From Clitopilus passeckerianus (taxonomy: Eukaryota > Basidiomycota > Agaricomycetes > Agaricales > Entolomataceae), in NCBI GenBank assembly GCA_944990035.1, contig CALYLX010000153.1:124001-188000 (forward strand): DNA of 64,000 nucleotides. Reading direction: 5' to 3'. The notes under the pieces are model-generated. The model saw nothing but the letters and a program-made list of their open reading frames with translations. It was not told the origin of the DNA and did not search any database. This document shows, one piece after another, positions 47,726-59,864 of the stretch. Made by a program: the position numbers and the translations under genes. How positions within the stretch are numbered: position 1 is the stretch's first letter; each line of letters starts with the position of its first letter.

Positions 47726-50610
47726 TTATTCAAGGGGAGCGAAGTTGTGACCTTCCGGCTCCGAGATGAGCTTCTGGCGCGAGGATTCCAGCATTTCCTT
47801 TGCAGACTCCAACATAGAAGTTGCATGTGCCTGCTCGTAAAGTGGAATGGCTTGCTCGAAGCATGTAACTGCTCTCTTAAAATCCTGAGCTTCAGCAAAC
47901 GTACGGCCAAGCCAATACGTGTTGTCACCCTGACCATACGTATAATTGGTGTCCTTGGATGCATCGATTGCCTCCTGAAACGTCTTCGCGCTGAGCGAGA
48001 ACTGTTTGCGCTTGTGATGCACGAGCCCAAGTACGTGCAGCACGTTGGCCTCGCCAAGACGGTCACCACAAGTACGGCGAAGTTCCAAAGCCTGATTGGC
48101 AAAAGACTCGGTTTCTTCTAGGTTGTCACGCCAGATGTGAATCCAGGCGAGACTATGGAAGATATTCGCAGCTCCCAGTGGATCGTCGGAGTCCTTGTAG
48201 GCTTCCAATCCCTCCTTCAGAACAGCCTCTGCCTCATCCGACTCCCCCATGTCAAAGTAGGCTTGTCCGAGCAACGTAAGGGTGTAAACCTCGTCTCTCT
48301 TGGGGGATTGGACAGCCCTATGTATTTCAAGGGTCTCATGGAGGATGTTACAAGCCTCCTGACTCCGTCCGAGGCCTAGGTATACACCTGCCAAGATATC
48401 GAGGCATTTTGCTCTGTTGGTGGAACGCTCTGGGAGGGCGGCGACGGCAATCTCGAGGATTTCATACGTGGTTGAACCAAGATGGCCCATCCATTGGACG
48501 TAGTCCATTGTGGACCATACAAGGGGAGTCGTGATACGACCGATGGAATAGGCGTGGCGGATTACAGCGTCAACGTTAGAAAGCTCGCTCGAAAACCAAC
48601 TGAACATCGCACTGGTACCCAGCCCTTTGTGACTTGCCATTCGGTGGTTGTAGAAGTCGATGAGCCCGTCGATGACTTTGTTGCTGGGTGGGAGGTTTGT
48701 ATTGCAGAATTGTCTAACGGGGGAGAGAAGTTGGAGTCGGGGAGGGGATGAGGATTCGTCAAGGGAGCAAAGCGCTACATTTCTAAGAGTCCTGATACAA
48801 TCACGTAAACGTATCTCGGAGGGGAGATGGGATTGGAGGTCGTCTAATGAAGATTTGAGATTAGATAGACCAACTGGGAGTACTGCTATGGCGGCCAATG
48901 CATCTCTCGCGTTCTGATCCATTCTTGGACCATATACCGATAGCCTGAGGGAGACATTGAGTTGGTATTGCTTGTCATCCGATCCACTAGTCCTGATAAT
49001 GCTTGTGCTCTCTTCACGCCAGCGCTCCCAGAGTGACTCGGGCGTCTCGTTTCGATCTCGGAGCAGGTTTGCAATCAGGGTGACCGCTAATGGAAGTCCG
49101 CCCATTGCATCCAGGAGCTTCCGGATATATTCCTTCTCATTACCATCCTCATGCGAAAGATGGGATATACGAGATATGAGAGACTCAGATGTCTCCATAT
49201 TCAATGGCCGCAACGGGTCTAGAAGCACCCAATCTGTGCCTCCCGGACGTTCTGTACCACGAAGGGTCACTAGAATAGCAAGGGACCCGAGTGACGACAG
49301 GTGACCAAGAAGCTCTTCAGCTTTCCTGCGGCTCTCGGTTGCCTCCCAGAAAGTCTCGAAATTATCAAGACATAGAAGCGTCTTCTTCTGTCCTAAGTGT
49401 ATAAGAAGCTGAGAGAGAATCTGGTTTTCCGAGGTGCGATGGTCTGGGGGTACTTGGAATGTGTTCGCCAGGGAGGTGTAGACAAGGTCTGATGTGGGAA
49501 GACCTTCAAAGGACACAAAATAGCGTCGCGGATACTCCTCAACGATACGGAGATCCTTCATAGCGCTGCAGGCAAGCGTTGTCTTTCCTATGCCTCCCAT
49601 CCCAAGAATGGCCACCTTGGAGTTCTGAGAGGATATAAGAGCGTTGACAAGTTCATCCCGTTGTCCCTCCCGTTCAAGCATGCAAACCGGACCGGGGGGT
49701 AAGAGCGTAGAAACATCAGAGGATATCATTCTGATTGCAGAATAGTGAGCCAAGTATCAACAATGGCTGATAGTAGACTCACGGACTGGAGGCCGATGTA
49801 GCCTGCGGTTTACTCAGAACTTCTGTGATGAGGTGCATCACCATCGTCTAAGAGGAGTAAATGTGGGTTCAGCTTACTCCGAGCAATAAAGTGGGAATAT
49901 TCAACGTACCGATATTATTTCACTATCAAAGTTGCTAACCATCCGATCCAATTTCTCCAAGTCGTCGACTCCTCGATCCAGAATACGCTCCATCGCCCCT
50001 CGATATTGTACTCTTGTTATAATTTCAACGACCTGCTTCAGAAAACTTTATGAATGCACCGATTAGCATGCGCCGTCTATTCCGATAGGAGATACACACG
50101 CGTGATAGCTGCCTAATTCAACTGCCAGTTCGTCAAATTTGCCCTTTCCATCGAGGTCCTTCAGCTTTAACAGCTGTCCGAAAACCTTAGATATTTTCCG
50201 GAACACCCGATCTAGCAGTTCCTCGCAACGATCCTTCTGCGTCTGAAGCTCCTACAAGCCGGATAACTACCGGTGATTGTGGCGAAGGACTCAACTGAAC
50301 ATACCTCCCGAATCTGGATCAAGTGATCAACGATGCCAGCGATAGCTCCAACGTACGGGACACTTGATACTGCCTGCATCACGTCCATGGTCAGTTTGGC
50401 CACCAGAGCGACTACAGAAATAGCATCGCCCTCGAGCTTCTGGAGAGGGGTTGCCGAGTTCTCAATCGATTCGCTTCTTCCTGACTGGAGGAATACTGGT
50501 CTCTGGTGGCCACTTGCGATGTGAGTTAATTCTGAAGATTTGGACACAGGAGCGATAGAGGCAAGGGTAATTTTGCGAAGGCCCGAGGCCAGACTCCAAG
50601 GAGGCGACAT
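47726..50610 (-). CDS. NLR4: helical domain, NB-ARC, TPR protein, 887 aa
   Basis: Exons 50610-50305, 50251-50100, 50045-49910, 49847-49783 and 49730-47726 total 2664 bases in frame. The start gives MSPPWSLASGLRKITLASIA, like NLR6. The helical module has SVPYVGAIAGIVDHLIQIRE, ELQTQKDRCEELLDRVFRKI and DRGVDDLEKLDRMVSNF. NB-ARC: GMGGIGKT, LLCLDNFETFWEATESRRKA, TLRGTERPG, GLPLAVTLIANLLRD. At least five TPRs follow (CLDILAGVYLGLGRSQEAC onward). Intron 2 ends in AAG. In NB-ARC details (TLRGTERP, IANLLRD) it groups with NLR6 rather than NLR1-3 and NLR5, so two sub-lineages are mixed in the cluster. Confidence 0.88.
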
Positions 50611-51638
50611 GACGGTTGATGGGGAAAGCAAATTGCTGATTGCTTGGTGCGCGTGTAGATGGGCGCTAGCGCTCATCATGTGGTGCCGTCATCCATTTGG
50701 CCTCGACACTGCTCGAGTGGTAGGCTCACCTCTGCCAGACCTCGGGCGAATTCCATCAAGGTGGATGTATTCATGAACGAATATACAGAATACAGTGAAC
50801 GTATACAGAGAAGTCTCTGGGCTTCAGAAGGAGCCGTAGGCATTGCCATAGAGTCAGGCACCGTGGCTACTGAGTTACGGGCAGTCCAATCCCACAACCT
50901 TCATCACGATCTAACTCCCAGTGATTGGCAGGTTTTGGTAATGCTTGAAAGGCCCTGCCGTGGAGTAATAGCAGGCGTTGTTTCCAAGTTCGCCGTGTGT
51001 ATCGAAATATTGTCGTAGCTAGGCGAGAATCCTAAGATAGTGTTTTTCCAATAAGAACGACGGAAAGGACAGAGGTAGAAGAACCGGAATTAAAGGAGGG
51101 AGGGGGAGGAATGAAGGCCACACGAAGAGTAGAAGGTTTAGAACGGCGGCCTGGCGAGAAAGTACTTACTTAACGGTGATTCGTTTCTCCTACAAGTAGA
51201 ATCCAATGGATCTTCCAGAAGCAAGCCTTTGAAAGCAGAGATCTTTTGAAAGTCAAATAGCTCGCAGAAGGAGGACTTGGATAAACGGCTGGTTCACGAA
51301 CCTTGGGTGATTAAAAGAAAGACGGGGTATATTTGTGTATATTTTTAATCGCGTGGAATCCACTCCACGTTCTCCTCATGGTTCCAGTTGCAAATTGCGA
51401 GCTTGAGTTAAGTATAATGAGCGTAGGAGAGGAGGCATTTCGTATCGTGACCTCCAAATTCATGACGCCATTGTTTGTTTGCCATGGATTTGCCAATCAA
51501 CGCGTCCCAAATTTGGTAATTCGGAGACGCGTCGCGTCTGCCAGACACCAGTGAACAGGGCCACCGATCCAATCGCTGCATAAACAAAAGCAAATCCATA
51601 GAATTACGGGGTAGTATACATTTCCAAGACTATTTCTC
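50611..51638. other. intergenic region, no gene seen
   Basis: Between the start of NLR4 and the 3' end of NLR5 (both minus). It should contain the NLR4 promoter. No supported coding sequence. Confidence 0.45.
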
Positions 51639-54559
51639 CTACGTTCGGTAACTTGAAGGCAACTTATCCAGAATCGCCTGCAGGTCCTCTCGAAGCTCCT
51701 CAACATCGTCCAGGTAGTTTGCTTGCTCGTGAAACTTGATAGCCTCTTTGAAGCACTGAACCGCATCCTCCATATTCTGCTGGTCTCGGTATAGCTCGCC
51801 AAGGTTCCTCATAATGATACCCTGCCCCCAATTATGGTTGATATCCCTGTAGGCCTCAAAGCCCGCTCTCCAGGTCTCGATCGCCTTTTCAGGTCTCCTC
51901 TGCTCCCTATACACTCGTCCTAACGTGCTGAGAGAATTTGCCTCTCCAAGGCGGTTCGGATGTGTCGTGCTGAATATATGCAACGCTCTGACTACCGAGG
52001 TTTCAGCTTCCACATATTTTCCCTGACTGACGTAGATGTCGGCGAGTTCTTCAAGGCAGTTCGCCTCACCGAAGCTATCAGAATTCTTGATGGTTCGGTA
52101 GAGTGCGGACGCAGTATTGAGGGCCTCCACCGATTTCTCGACTTGAGAAACTCTCCTATACTGCTTTCCGAGCCAGTAAAGGTCCCAAGCCTCGTCATCC
52201 TCGCTTCCCAGCTTTCGGTGTATGTCGAGTGCCTGCTCAAGCAGGGCAACAGCCTCCTCGTCGCGACCACGGTGCCCATGCATCTGGGCAAGCGCTACAA
52301 GACACCTGCCCTTAGCATCGGAATCGCCGAGCTGTGCATCAATTGCTCGTTGGACCATATCCGTGGTCGGCGAGCCTAAGAAGTCCATCCAGTCCGTATA
52401 AGAGGCGGAGGCATGAGCGAGGGCGTCGGTGATGTAGGGGAGGGAAAATGCGAAATTGAGTATGGCGGTAATGTTTGCAAGCTCGCGTGTGGCCCAGGTA
52501 TATTCCGACTTGTTTTCAACGCTAGGGAAGTCATACAATCGATTGTTGTATAGGTCGATCAACTTGCGGACGACCTCAATGTCAACAGGAAGATGCTTCA
52601 CGCAGTACTGGCGTACTGGTGAGAGGAGTTGGAAACGCGGGGGTGTAACGTTGTTATCCAGTGAGCAAAGAGAAACGTTGCGAAGTGCTCGGATAGAATC
52701 ACGAAGGTGGACGTGGGACGGGAGGAGGGCCTGGAAGGAATCTAACCAGCTCTCGTCTGACGAGAGTCCAGCTGGTAGTACAGCGATGGCAGCCAATACA
52801 GCTCTAGCATTATCGGTCATCCGAGGACCGAAAACAGACAGCTTGAGGGATACGTCCAGTCGGTACTGACGGTCCGGTACAGCAAGGCCAATGGCCTGGG
52901 TGCTCTCCTGGGTCCAACGGTGCCATAGCGAGCGAGGGCTCTCCGTTTGGTCTCGCAGCAGATTCCCAATCAGCGTTACTGCTAGTGGGATTCCCGCAAC
53001 CGCGTCGAGGAGGCTCCTTAAGCTCCGGGTCTCGCTAGGGTCCAATTGGCCTCGGATGATTTGACGTACAAGATCTTCGGACCCGTCTTGTGTCAACGGT
53101 ACCAGTGGCCCTACTCGCAGCCAGGGGAGGTTTCCGGGTTCCTGTGAGCCACGAAGCGTGACTATGATAGCCAACTTGGGTAAGGTTGACAACTTTCCAA
53201 GGAAGTCGTCAGCAGCGGGACGATTCTCTGGGACCTCCCAAAAGGTCTCGAAGTTGTCGATGCATAACAAGGTCTGCTTCTGCCCTAGATAGCGGACGAT
53301 CTGCGCCAGAATCTGACCTTCTGATTTGCGAGAGTCGGATGGGATTGAGAACGTGTTGGCGAGGGAGTTGTAGACGAGTTCGGCGGTGGAGAGGCCCTCG
53401 AACGAGGTGAAAAGCCGTCGTGGATAAGCCTTGACAACCCCTGGCCGCCGCATGACTGCACAGGCGAGCGTGGTTTTTCCAATTCCTCCCATTCCGAGGA
53501 TGGCGACCTTTGCGTTCGGGGAGCGGAGGAGAGCTTCTGTGATCTCCTCTTGTTGCCCGTCTCTTTCAAGTACGTTCACAGGACCGGGAGGGAGTAGTTC
53601 CGCAATGCCAGGGGTTAGAGTTCTATGTGCATCCTATCAGTCAATGAGTGGGAGATCGGAGTCGGCATTGACGTACGGTTCAGGATGTTTGTAGGTACTG
53701 TAGGGTCCAGGTTTCTTCCTAGACCTTCGCTCTGTCACGAGATGTATGACCAGAGCCTGGGAAGTGAGGTTTAGTAGACACTCAAGCTTCAATTTGGAAC
53801 AAGACCAACCGAGATGATATCGCTATCGAAGTTGTTTATCATGCGATCTAGCTTCTCCAGTTCCTCAGTCCCTCGATCCAGCAAACGTCTCCACAGACGT
53901 CGATTTTGTAGTTCTGTGACCACCTCGATAACCTGCTTCAGAAAGCTTGACGAGGATTGTGAGCCTGGTGCTATATCCCAAACAAATGCCACTTACTTAT
54001 AGTAATTGCCCAACTCAAGTGCTAGTTCGTCGAACTGCTCGTCTCCGTTGTACTCTTTCAGCTTCAAAAGATGTCGGAGAACCTTCCCAATCTTTCCGAG
54101 AACGCGATCAAGGAGTTCTTGACATCGATCCTTCTGCGTTTGAAGTTCCTAGTGTATACTACCTTCAGGCGTCGAGCAACCATTGTAGAATATACGTGTA
54201 ATGCTTACCTCGCGGATAGTGATCAGCCGTTCCACACAGTTGGCGATTGCTCCCACATAAGGGAGGTTAGAAACTGCCTGAACAGCTTCCTTCGTCAGTG
54301 CGAGAACCGTCGGCAGGGCCAGGAGTGCATCATTCGCCCGTGGGTGATCCGGAGCTGCTGTGGGTGCAAGACGTTCGGGAATTAGAGGGAGCTCTTTGTG
54401 TCGCAGAGCAGGCATCCCTTTGGATAGCCTAGGGAGGGAAGAGGTGGTAGTCAATGGCGGGAGTGGGGTACCTGGCGTTTTGTCGTTCCTAATACATTTG
54501 TCATGGGTCCATAGGCGTCTATTCCCCAGAGAAACACGATGCAGGTCACAATCAATCAC
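51639..54559 (-). CDS. NLR5: helical domain, NB-ARC, TPR protein, about 900 aa
   Basis: Exons 54559-54209, 54148-53997, 53945-53810, 53756-53677 and 53622-51639 total 2703 bases in frame. Exon 1 is longer than in the paralogues and Pro-rich at first (KTPGTPLPPLTTTSSLPRL), so the true start may be a later ATG (MPALRHKELPLIPERL) or lie in another exon. The module then shows NLPYVGAIANCVERLITIRE and ELQTQKDRCQELLDRVLGKI. NB-ARC: GMGGIGKT, LLCIDNFETFWEVPENRPAA, TLRGSQEPG, GIPLAVTLIGNLLRD. About six TPRs complete it. Exon 4 is 80 bases, 15 more than the usual 65. Intron 2 ends in AAG. Confidence 0.86.
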
Positions 54560-55634
54560 AGCGTTTCAAAGGGGCTGTACCGGGATTAGTTGCAGAAGGC
54601 GATGACAATGACGGCAGGAGAGGCGTGTTTGTTCGTATTTGTCACAAAAGTCAGTGCCAAACAACATACACTGCCATCCCACTGGTAGTCCTGTCAACGA
54701 CTCTCAGGATGAGGTAGCCTTTACTAGTTGGCTTTCGTGGCCATCAGCACCGAGTATGAAGGGCTTTAAATTCGCGGCGTCTGTGCTCGGCTTTCTCTGA
54801 AAAGTGCTCATTACTGCACAAATAACTCACTCCTGCGCCACCTGCATCAGCATGGACCTCGGCTTCGCAAAGATGCAAGATGCTGCCTAATGTTTGGGCC
54901 AACCTCGTCCTTTCATTTGCGGCCTCGAAAAATTGTTGCATATGAATACCTGCTCCGCGCCTCCAAAGTGATCCTCGGGGTATTTCACTGAGGTATTTCG
55001 CTGCGATCAGAGAGCAGGGAGCAGATATTACATAGCCCTTGTGACTGGTAAGCTGTCTATCATCTTCGACTAGTCGTTGAATAACTTACGGGATTTTGAA
55101 AATAGTACATCCTCCTTTCAGAATGAAGATGCTGGAAAAACCATGGGTCAGCTAAATGCTGCGGGCCAGAATCGTCCGAAGGATACAACATTCCACCTGT
55201 TGGCAGCCTTCTTCCGCTCACACCAACAATAATCTTCCACCTGCGACCCACGCACGATTTTGCTCCTACCAAAGATCAATTTCATGTCAGAAATCATGTT
55301 TACTCTCCATTCGGTGAAGAGATTGGAAGTCGGGCATGACTGGATTGGCCCAAGGAAGAAAGCCCCATTTAAACCGACAGTTACCGCCGAAAGTTACATT
55401 TCAAAAGGGTGCCCCGAAACTTTCGTAAGCACCTCATCATTCTCTGCGCGTTGTAGACGCTGACATCCTTTCACTTGTTAGGTTCTGGCGCGCGGCTGTC
55501 CGCATGTGGGTGCTGGTATAGTTCACGGCGGCCACTCCTCTTAGTCCAGACCACACTTTATGAAGGGAAGGGTGAATATCGACAGTGGACATAATGCTCG
55601 AATAGCGTCGTATAACAGAAGCTACAGAACTGTA
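54560..55634. other. intergenic region with a doubtful small gene
   Basis: On the minus strand two segments (about 55235-55080 and 55028-54744) can be spliced into a frame reading HSERRMYYFQNP, GYVISAPCSLIAAKYLSEIP and QTLGSILHLCEAEVHAD. The intron would end in AAG. No start codon or family is clear, so I do not call a gene. Confidence 0.3.
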
Positions 55635-58184
55635 CTAATTCCCGAGTAATGAATTCTGCCTCGACTTTCTTGCCCGCTCAGCCCGACGCGTCCTCGACGA
55701 GCTTCTCGACATTCTCCTCTCCGTATACCATGTATGGGTACCTCGTCGTAGACCCGTTTTCAATATCTGTGAATCAATTTCCTCAGGCTCGGTACAGGCC
55801 CGCGGCTTGCCAGAACGAGACTTGACTTGAGCTGATCCATCGTGGTTCAGCTTCAACGCCGCCTTGAAACACGACTTAGCGTCTGTAGTCCTGCCAAGAG
55901 CCACAAGATATCGGCCTCTGAGCTTCAGTGCCTGCGCTTCTCCGTCTTTTTCCCCAGCCTTCCTGTACTCTTCGACTGCATCCTTCATAAACCCGACCGC
56001 CTTCTCCCCCTGCACCGTCTCTGCCATAGCTTGGAGGCATGCGGCTTTGCCAGACGGAAAGTTTGACAGATGGGTAACCGCCACTTCAGCAGGTCCGGTA
56101 GTTGGGCTACCCAAGAACCTCGCCCACCTCGTGTAACAGGCAGTCGTTTGTCCGAGGGTGTCGCTAGCGTATCCCGAAGTGAACGCACGCTTGAGGAGAG
56201 TCGCAATGTTAAGCAGCTCACTGCTGACCCATGGATATGACGCCTTAGAATTGATATGACTGATACGCTTGCTATAGAGGCAAATGAGTGCCTCGACTGC
56301 CTTGTTGCTAGTAGGAATATTATCCAGGCAGAAATGTCGTACAGGGGAAAGAAGTCGCAATCGAGGTGGCATGGCGTTTCTATCCAGTGTGCAGATAGCG
56401 GCGTTCTTCAAGGTCAGGAAACAAGCTCGGAGCTTGAGAGAAGGGAGGTGTTCTTGAAACTCGTCGATAAAGGGTTCATCATATGGAAGGCCGATGGGAA
56501 GCATTGCTACGGCCGCTAGAACGACCCTGGTTTCATCGTTCATTCGTGGGCCGAAGATGGTTATCCTGAGGGATATATCGAGGTGATATTGGCGGTCAGA
56601 AACACCGGTACTGATAGCACAGGTTCGTTCCCTCTGCCAGCGATACCAAAGAGACTGAGGAGTCTCATTCCCGTCGCGGAGAAGGTTCGCCATCAATGTG
56701 ACAGCCAACGGGAGACCTTCAGCGGCAGATAGCAGAGATTTGACGCAGCGTTCGTCTTCATCGTTGAAGGAAAGCGCAGTAATCTGATTCATAAGAGAGA
56801 AGGACGCCTCCGTCGATAAAGGTTCCAGCGGATCCATGGAGAGCCAGGTGATGGCCGCTGGACGTTCTGTACCCCGGAGAGTGGCAATGATTGAGAGGGA
56901 ATCGATTGAGGCTAACTGACACAGCAGGTCGTCGGCCTTCCTACGGGTTTCGGCAGGTTCCCAGAATGTCTCCAGGTTGTCGAGGCAAATGAGCGTCCTT
57001 TTTGACTTGAGTGTTGATCGAATAGACAGTATTATCTGATTATCGGATCCTCTTCTCTCGTGTGGCACCCCGAATGCATTCGCCAAAGACACGAAAGCCA
57101 GCTCTGGTGTCGTAAGTCCCTCGAAGGAAATGAATAATCGTCTTGGAAAAGAGCCAACAATACGGTCGTCCTCCATGACGCTGCAAGCCAGGGTGGTTTT
57201 GCCGATTCCACCAAGTCCCAAAATGACTACCTTCCCGTTTGGAGAGGAAATCAGACTGTCGACGAGCCGTTCTTTGTGCACATCTCTTTCTAGCATCCAC
57301 AGAGGACTAGGTGGAAGGAGTTGTGCCGACTCGGTAGGGGATATACTGCATGAAAAGTCGAGTCAGCAAATAGTCAGTTGCGACAGAGAGGGGACCGGCA
57401 CCTTTGCGTCTCCTTATCGGTGATCCGGGCACGACCACAAATTTGACGAATACACCTTCGTAACTCCGTATCCTGCGTTAGGAGATCAGTTTTAGAGCTC
57501 CTGAGACAACGGCATCACATACAAACTCGATATTTTTCCGGTATTGTTCAACGGCTCTTTCGACCTCCTTCAATTCATACAGGTCTCTGTTTGCCACGCG
57601 CTGAAAATGGCCTCGGTTCTGTATAACTTGCAGGCTTTCGAGGACTCCTTCCAGCTTCCTATCAGAGTGTTCAGAATGATTATATCGCGATGTTCCATAC
57701 ACCAGTACGCACTTTTGATAGCCTTCCATAAGATGGGTCAGGTGACTGATGTCTTCCTCGTCTTGAGGACATTCCTTCAGCATCTTCAGAATCCCGGTAG
57801 TTGTCTCGAATCTAGAGTAGATGTTTCGCAACACTTCGTCGAGTCTTTTGTCATGAATACGTAATTCCTATAACAAATTCAGTCAGTGATCCTCGTCAAA
57901 TGCCGTCCGGCAGGTACCTGATGGATTTCAATAATTTGCTTCATGATTCCCATCGCTGCTCCGACGTATGGAATCGGTGAAGCGGCGTTCGCAATATCGT
58001 GACAGATGGTCAAGGCATCCACAGCCGCAGCGGAAAAATCATCCGAACGAGAATGATGGGGATCGAGCCGCTCAGGCTGCTGCAGAGCTGAGCCTTGCGC
58101 TACCAGAGCGCGTGAAGGTGCAATGGCGGTGGGGTCTGTGGCGAGATTGCGAAGGTGAAGCTTCTGTCTCCAGGAGGAAGACAT
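55635..58184 (-). CDS. NLR6: helical domain, NB-ARC, short TPR region with basic tail, 779 aa
   Basis: Exons 58184-57918, 57867-57713, 57658-57523, 57472-57402 and 57345-55635 total 2340 bases in frame. The N-terminal module is diverged but aligned: PIPYVGAAMGIMKQIIEIHQ, ELRIHDKRLDEVLRNIYSRF. Intron 2 (54 bases) is in frame without a stop, so retention is possible. NB-ARC: GLGGIGKT, LICLDNLETFWEPAETRRKA, TLRGTERPA, GLPLAVTLMANLLRD. Only about two TPRs remain (FMKDAVEEYRKAGEKDGEAQ, SCFKAALKLN). A Ser/Arg-rich basic tail follows (RRMSRSSSRTRRAERARK). It is 90-120 residues shorter than NLR1 and NLR3-5. It could be a truncated decoy or a regulatory member, or an early decay product. Confidence 0.86.
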
Positions 58185-59864
58185 GGTATTGATGCGTCTG
58201 AAGATGAGAAAGCGAGGGTGATTGAAATTGAGTTGTCGTTCTTCGGTCGCTCCGCTGGCTTTTAAAGATTTCTGTTGACGTTCATAGCGGCATGGCAGTC
58301 TGTCATTTGTTCTGAAGCGACTGTCAGACCGAATGTTGACACAGTTTCCCTAGCAATTATTTGGGACAATGCTGTCGACGCTGGGAGTGGTGAGCGGGCG
58401 GAGTGGACACACCAGGACACACTAAAGGAACAAAACGAAGTAAAAATCGGTTGAATGAGCACAGCTCTGAGAAATATCCGAGAGCCGGTCGGTAAACATT
58501 GTACAATTGCGTCCATACCAGTAGACCCACATTAGGACCCACACAGGATCTGCCAGCCAGAAGGTTGTTTCGCGCAGATTTTGTCGCTTGCGTCCTCGCT
58601 GTCGTCCAGAGACTCAGAGATATCAGCTGACGCACCAGTTGAGATAAGCAACGATGAAACGAGGTCAGGATCAGAGCGTTGGATGTACCAGCGCAACATT
58701 TGCACGACGGTGACCCAGACAGCTTAAATTGATCACGGCGATCGTAAAGTCGTGCCTGAGTCGATATCATTGTGGGCCTGCGGCAAAACTCATGAATAGT
58801 AGCAGAACATTTCGCGACGCCCACTACTTGTCCCTCGCAAAACCTCGAGGCATCTACATCCGCCGACACAATAAGGGAGGACCGGCAAAATCCTCTATTT
58901 CCTGGCCGAGAGTTGCTACCAATCGTTTGCTACCATGAACGAAAGCCCAGAACAAAAAGAAGAGCCAGATGTTGGCCAGATTCCATACCAACATTCAATA
59001 GAGTCAGGTGCAAGGTCGGGTGGAAATAACATGGAAACCCTCGCGTTTGGGAGTCGACATAGAAACTGGTACAGCGGAGAGCAGGCAGCAGAGCGAGGAG
59101 ACCCAACGACACGCTGTGTACAGCATAAATTCGGTCCGAAATTGAATAATAGATTGGGCAGGGTCCAGTAGTCACAAAGAGTTGGGACCAACAACCGAAA
59201 GTATGATTGGTAACCTATTGTTTGGCAACGCCGTTTCAAACAAACACATGGTGCGAATGGCGCAAGCTTTCACTCGCTTTTCACCTTGTCCACCGTACAA
59301 CCATTTGCAATGTCGACGAATTACCATGGCTCAATGGATTCAGCACAAGATACACGCAGCAGACAAGAACCAGGATCTGCGCTTAAAGGATCTCGGGTCG
59401 ACTTTATGCGGCTGAGGAACAGCGCATGTGCGTTTTCAACCAGTGTCCCAGAATTTCGACTTATCCATATCCTAATGCAGGAGCATCTGACTGCTGAGGA
59501 CTAGCTCGGGCTGTACCCCAGCTGTCTGCGTACTCGTCGGACAGTATTGACACTTGCACACCTGGCCCCCTTGCGGAACGTCGTTCCGAGTTAATAGCTC
59601 TGGCGGCTACTTCGGAATTACCTGCCTAGCTATTGGTGGTGGCGGTAGAAGGGGAAAGAACCATCAGAGCGTGCAATTGCTTGTACCTGAAGGTATGTTG
59701 GCTATGTTATCACTCCTGTTCCTTGTTCGCCCTGACATGTTGATTGGCTTCTGTAGTACATAATGCACGACGACCTGCGTTGGACCCTTGACCTTACGTC
59801 TCGCCCACCAAAAACCACATAGACACCTTCAACGCATTGGATCCTCCTTTCAACCCAGGCTCAC
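58185..59864. other. divergent intergenic region between NLR6 and NLR7
   Basis: The two genes are head to head across 1.7 kb, which should hold both promoters. Only short unsupported ORFs are present. Confidence 0.5.

Noticed and set aside
54744..55272. Possible two-exon gene on the minus strand
   Set aside because: The join keeps frame only with an AAG acceptor, and neither a start nor a family is visible.
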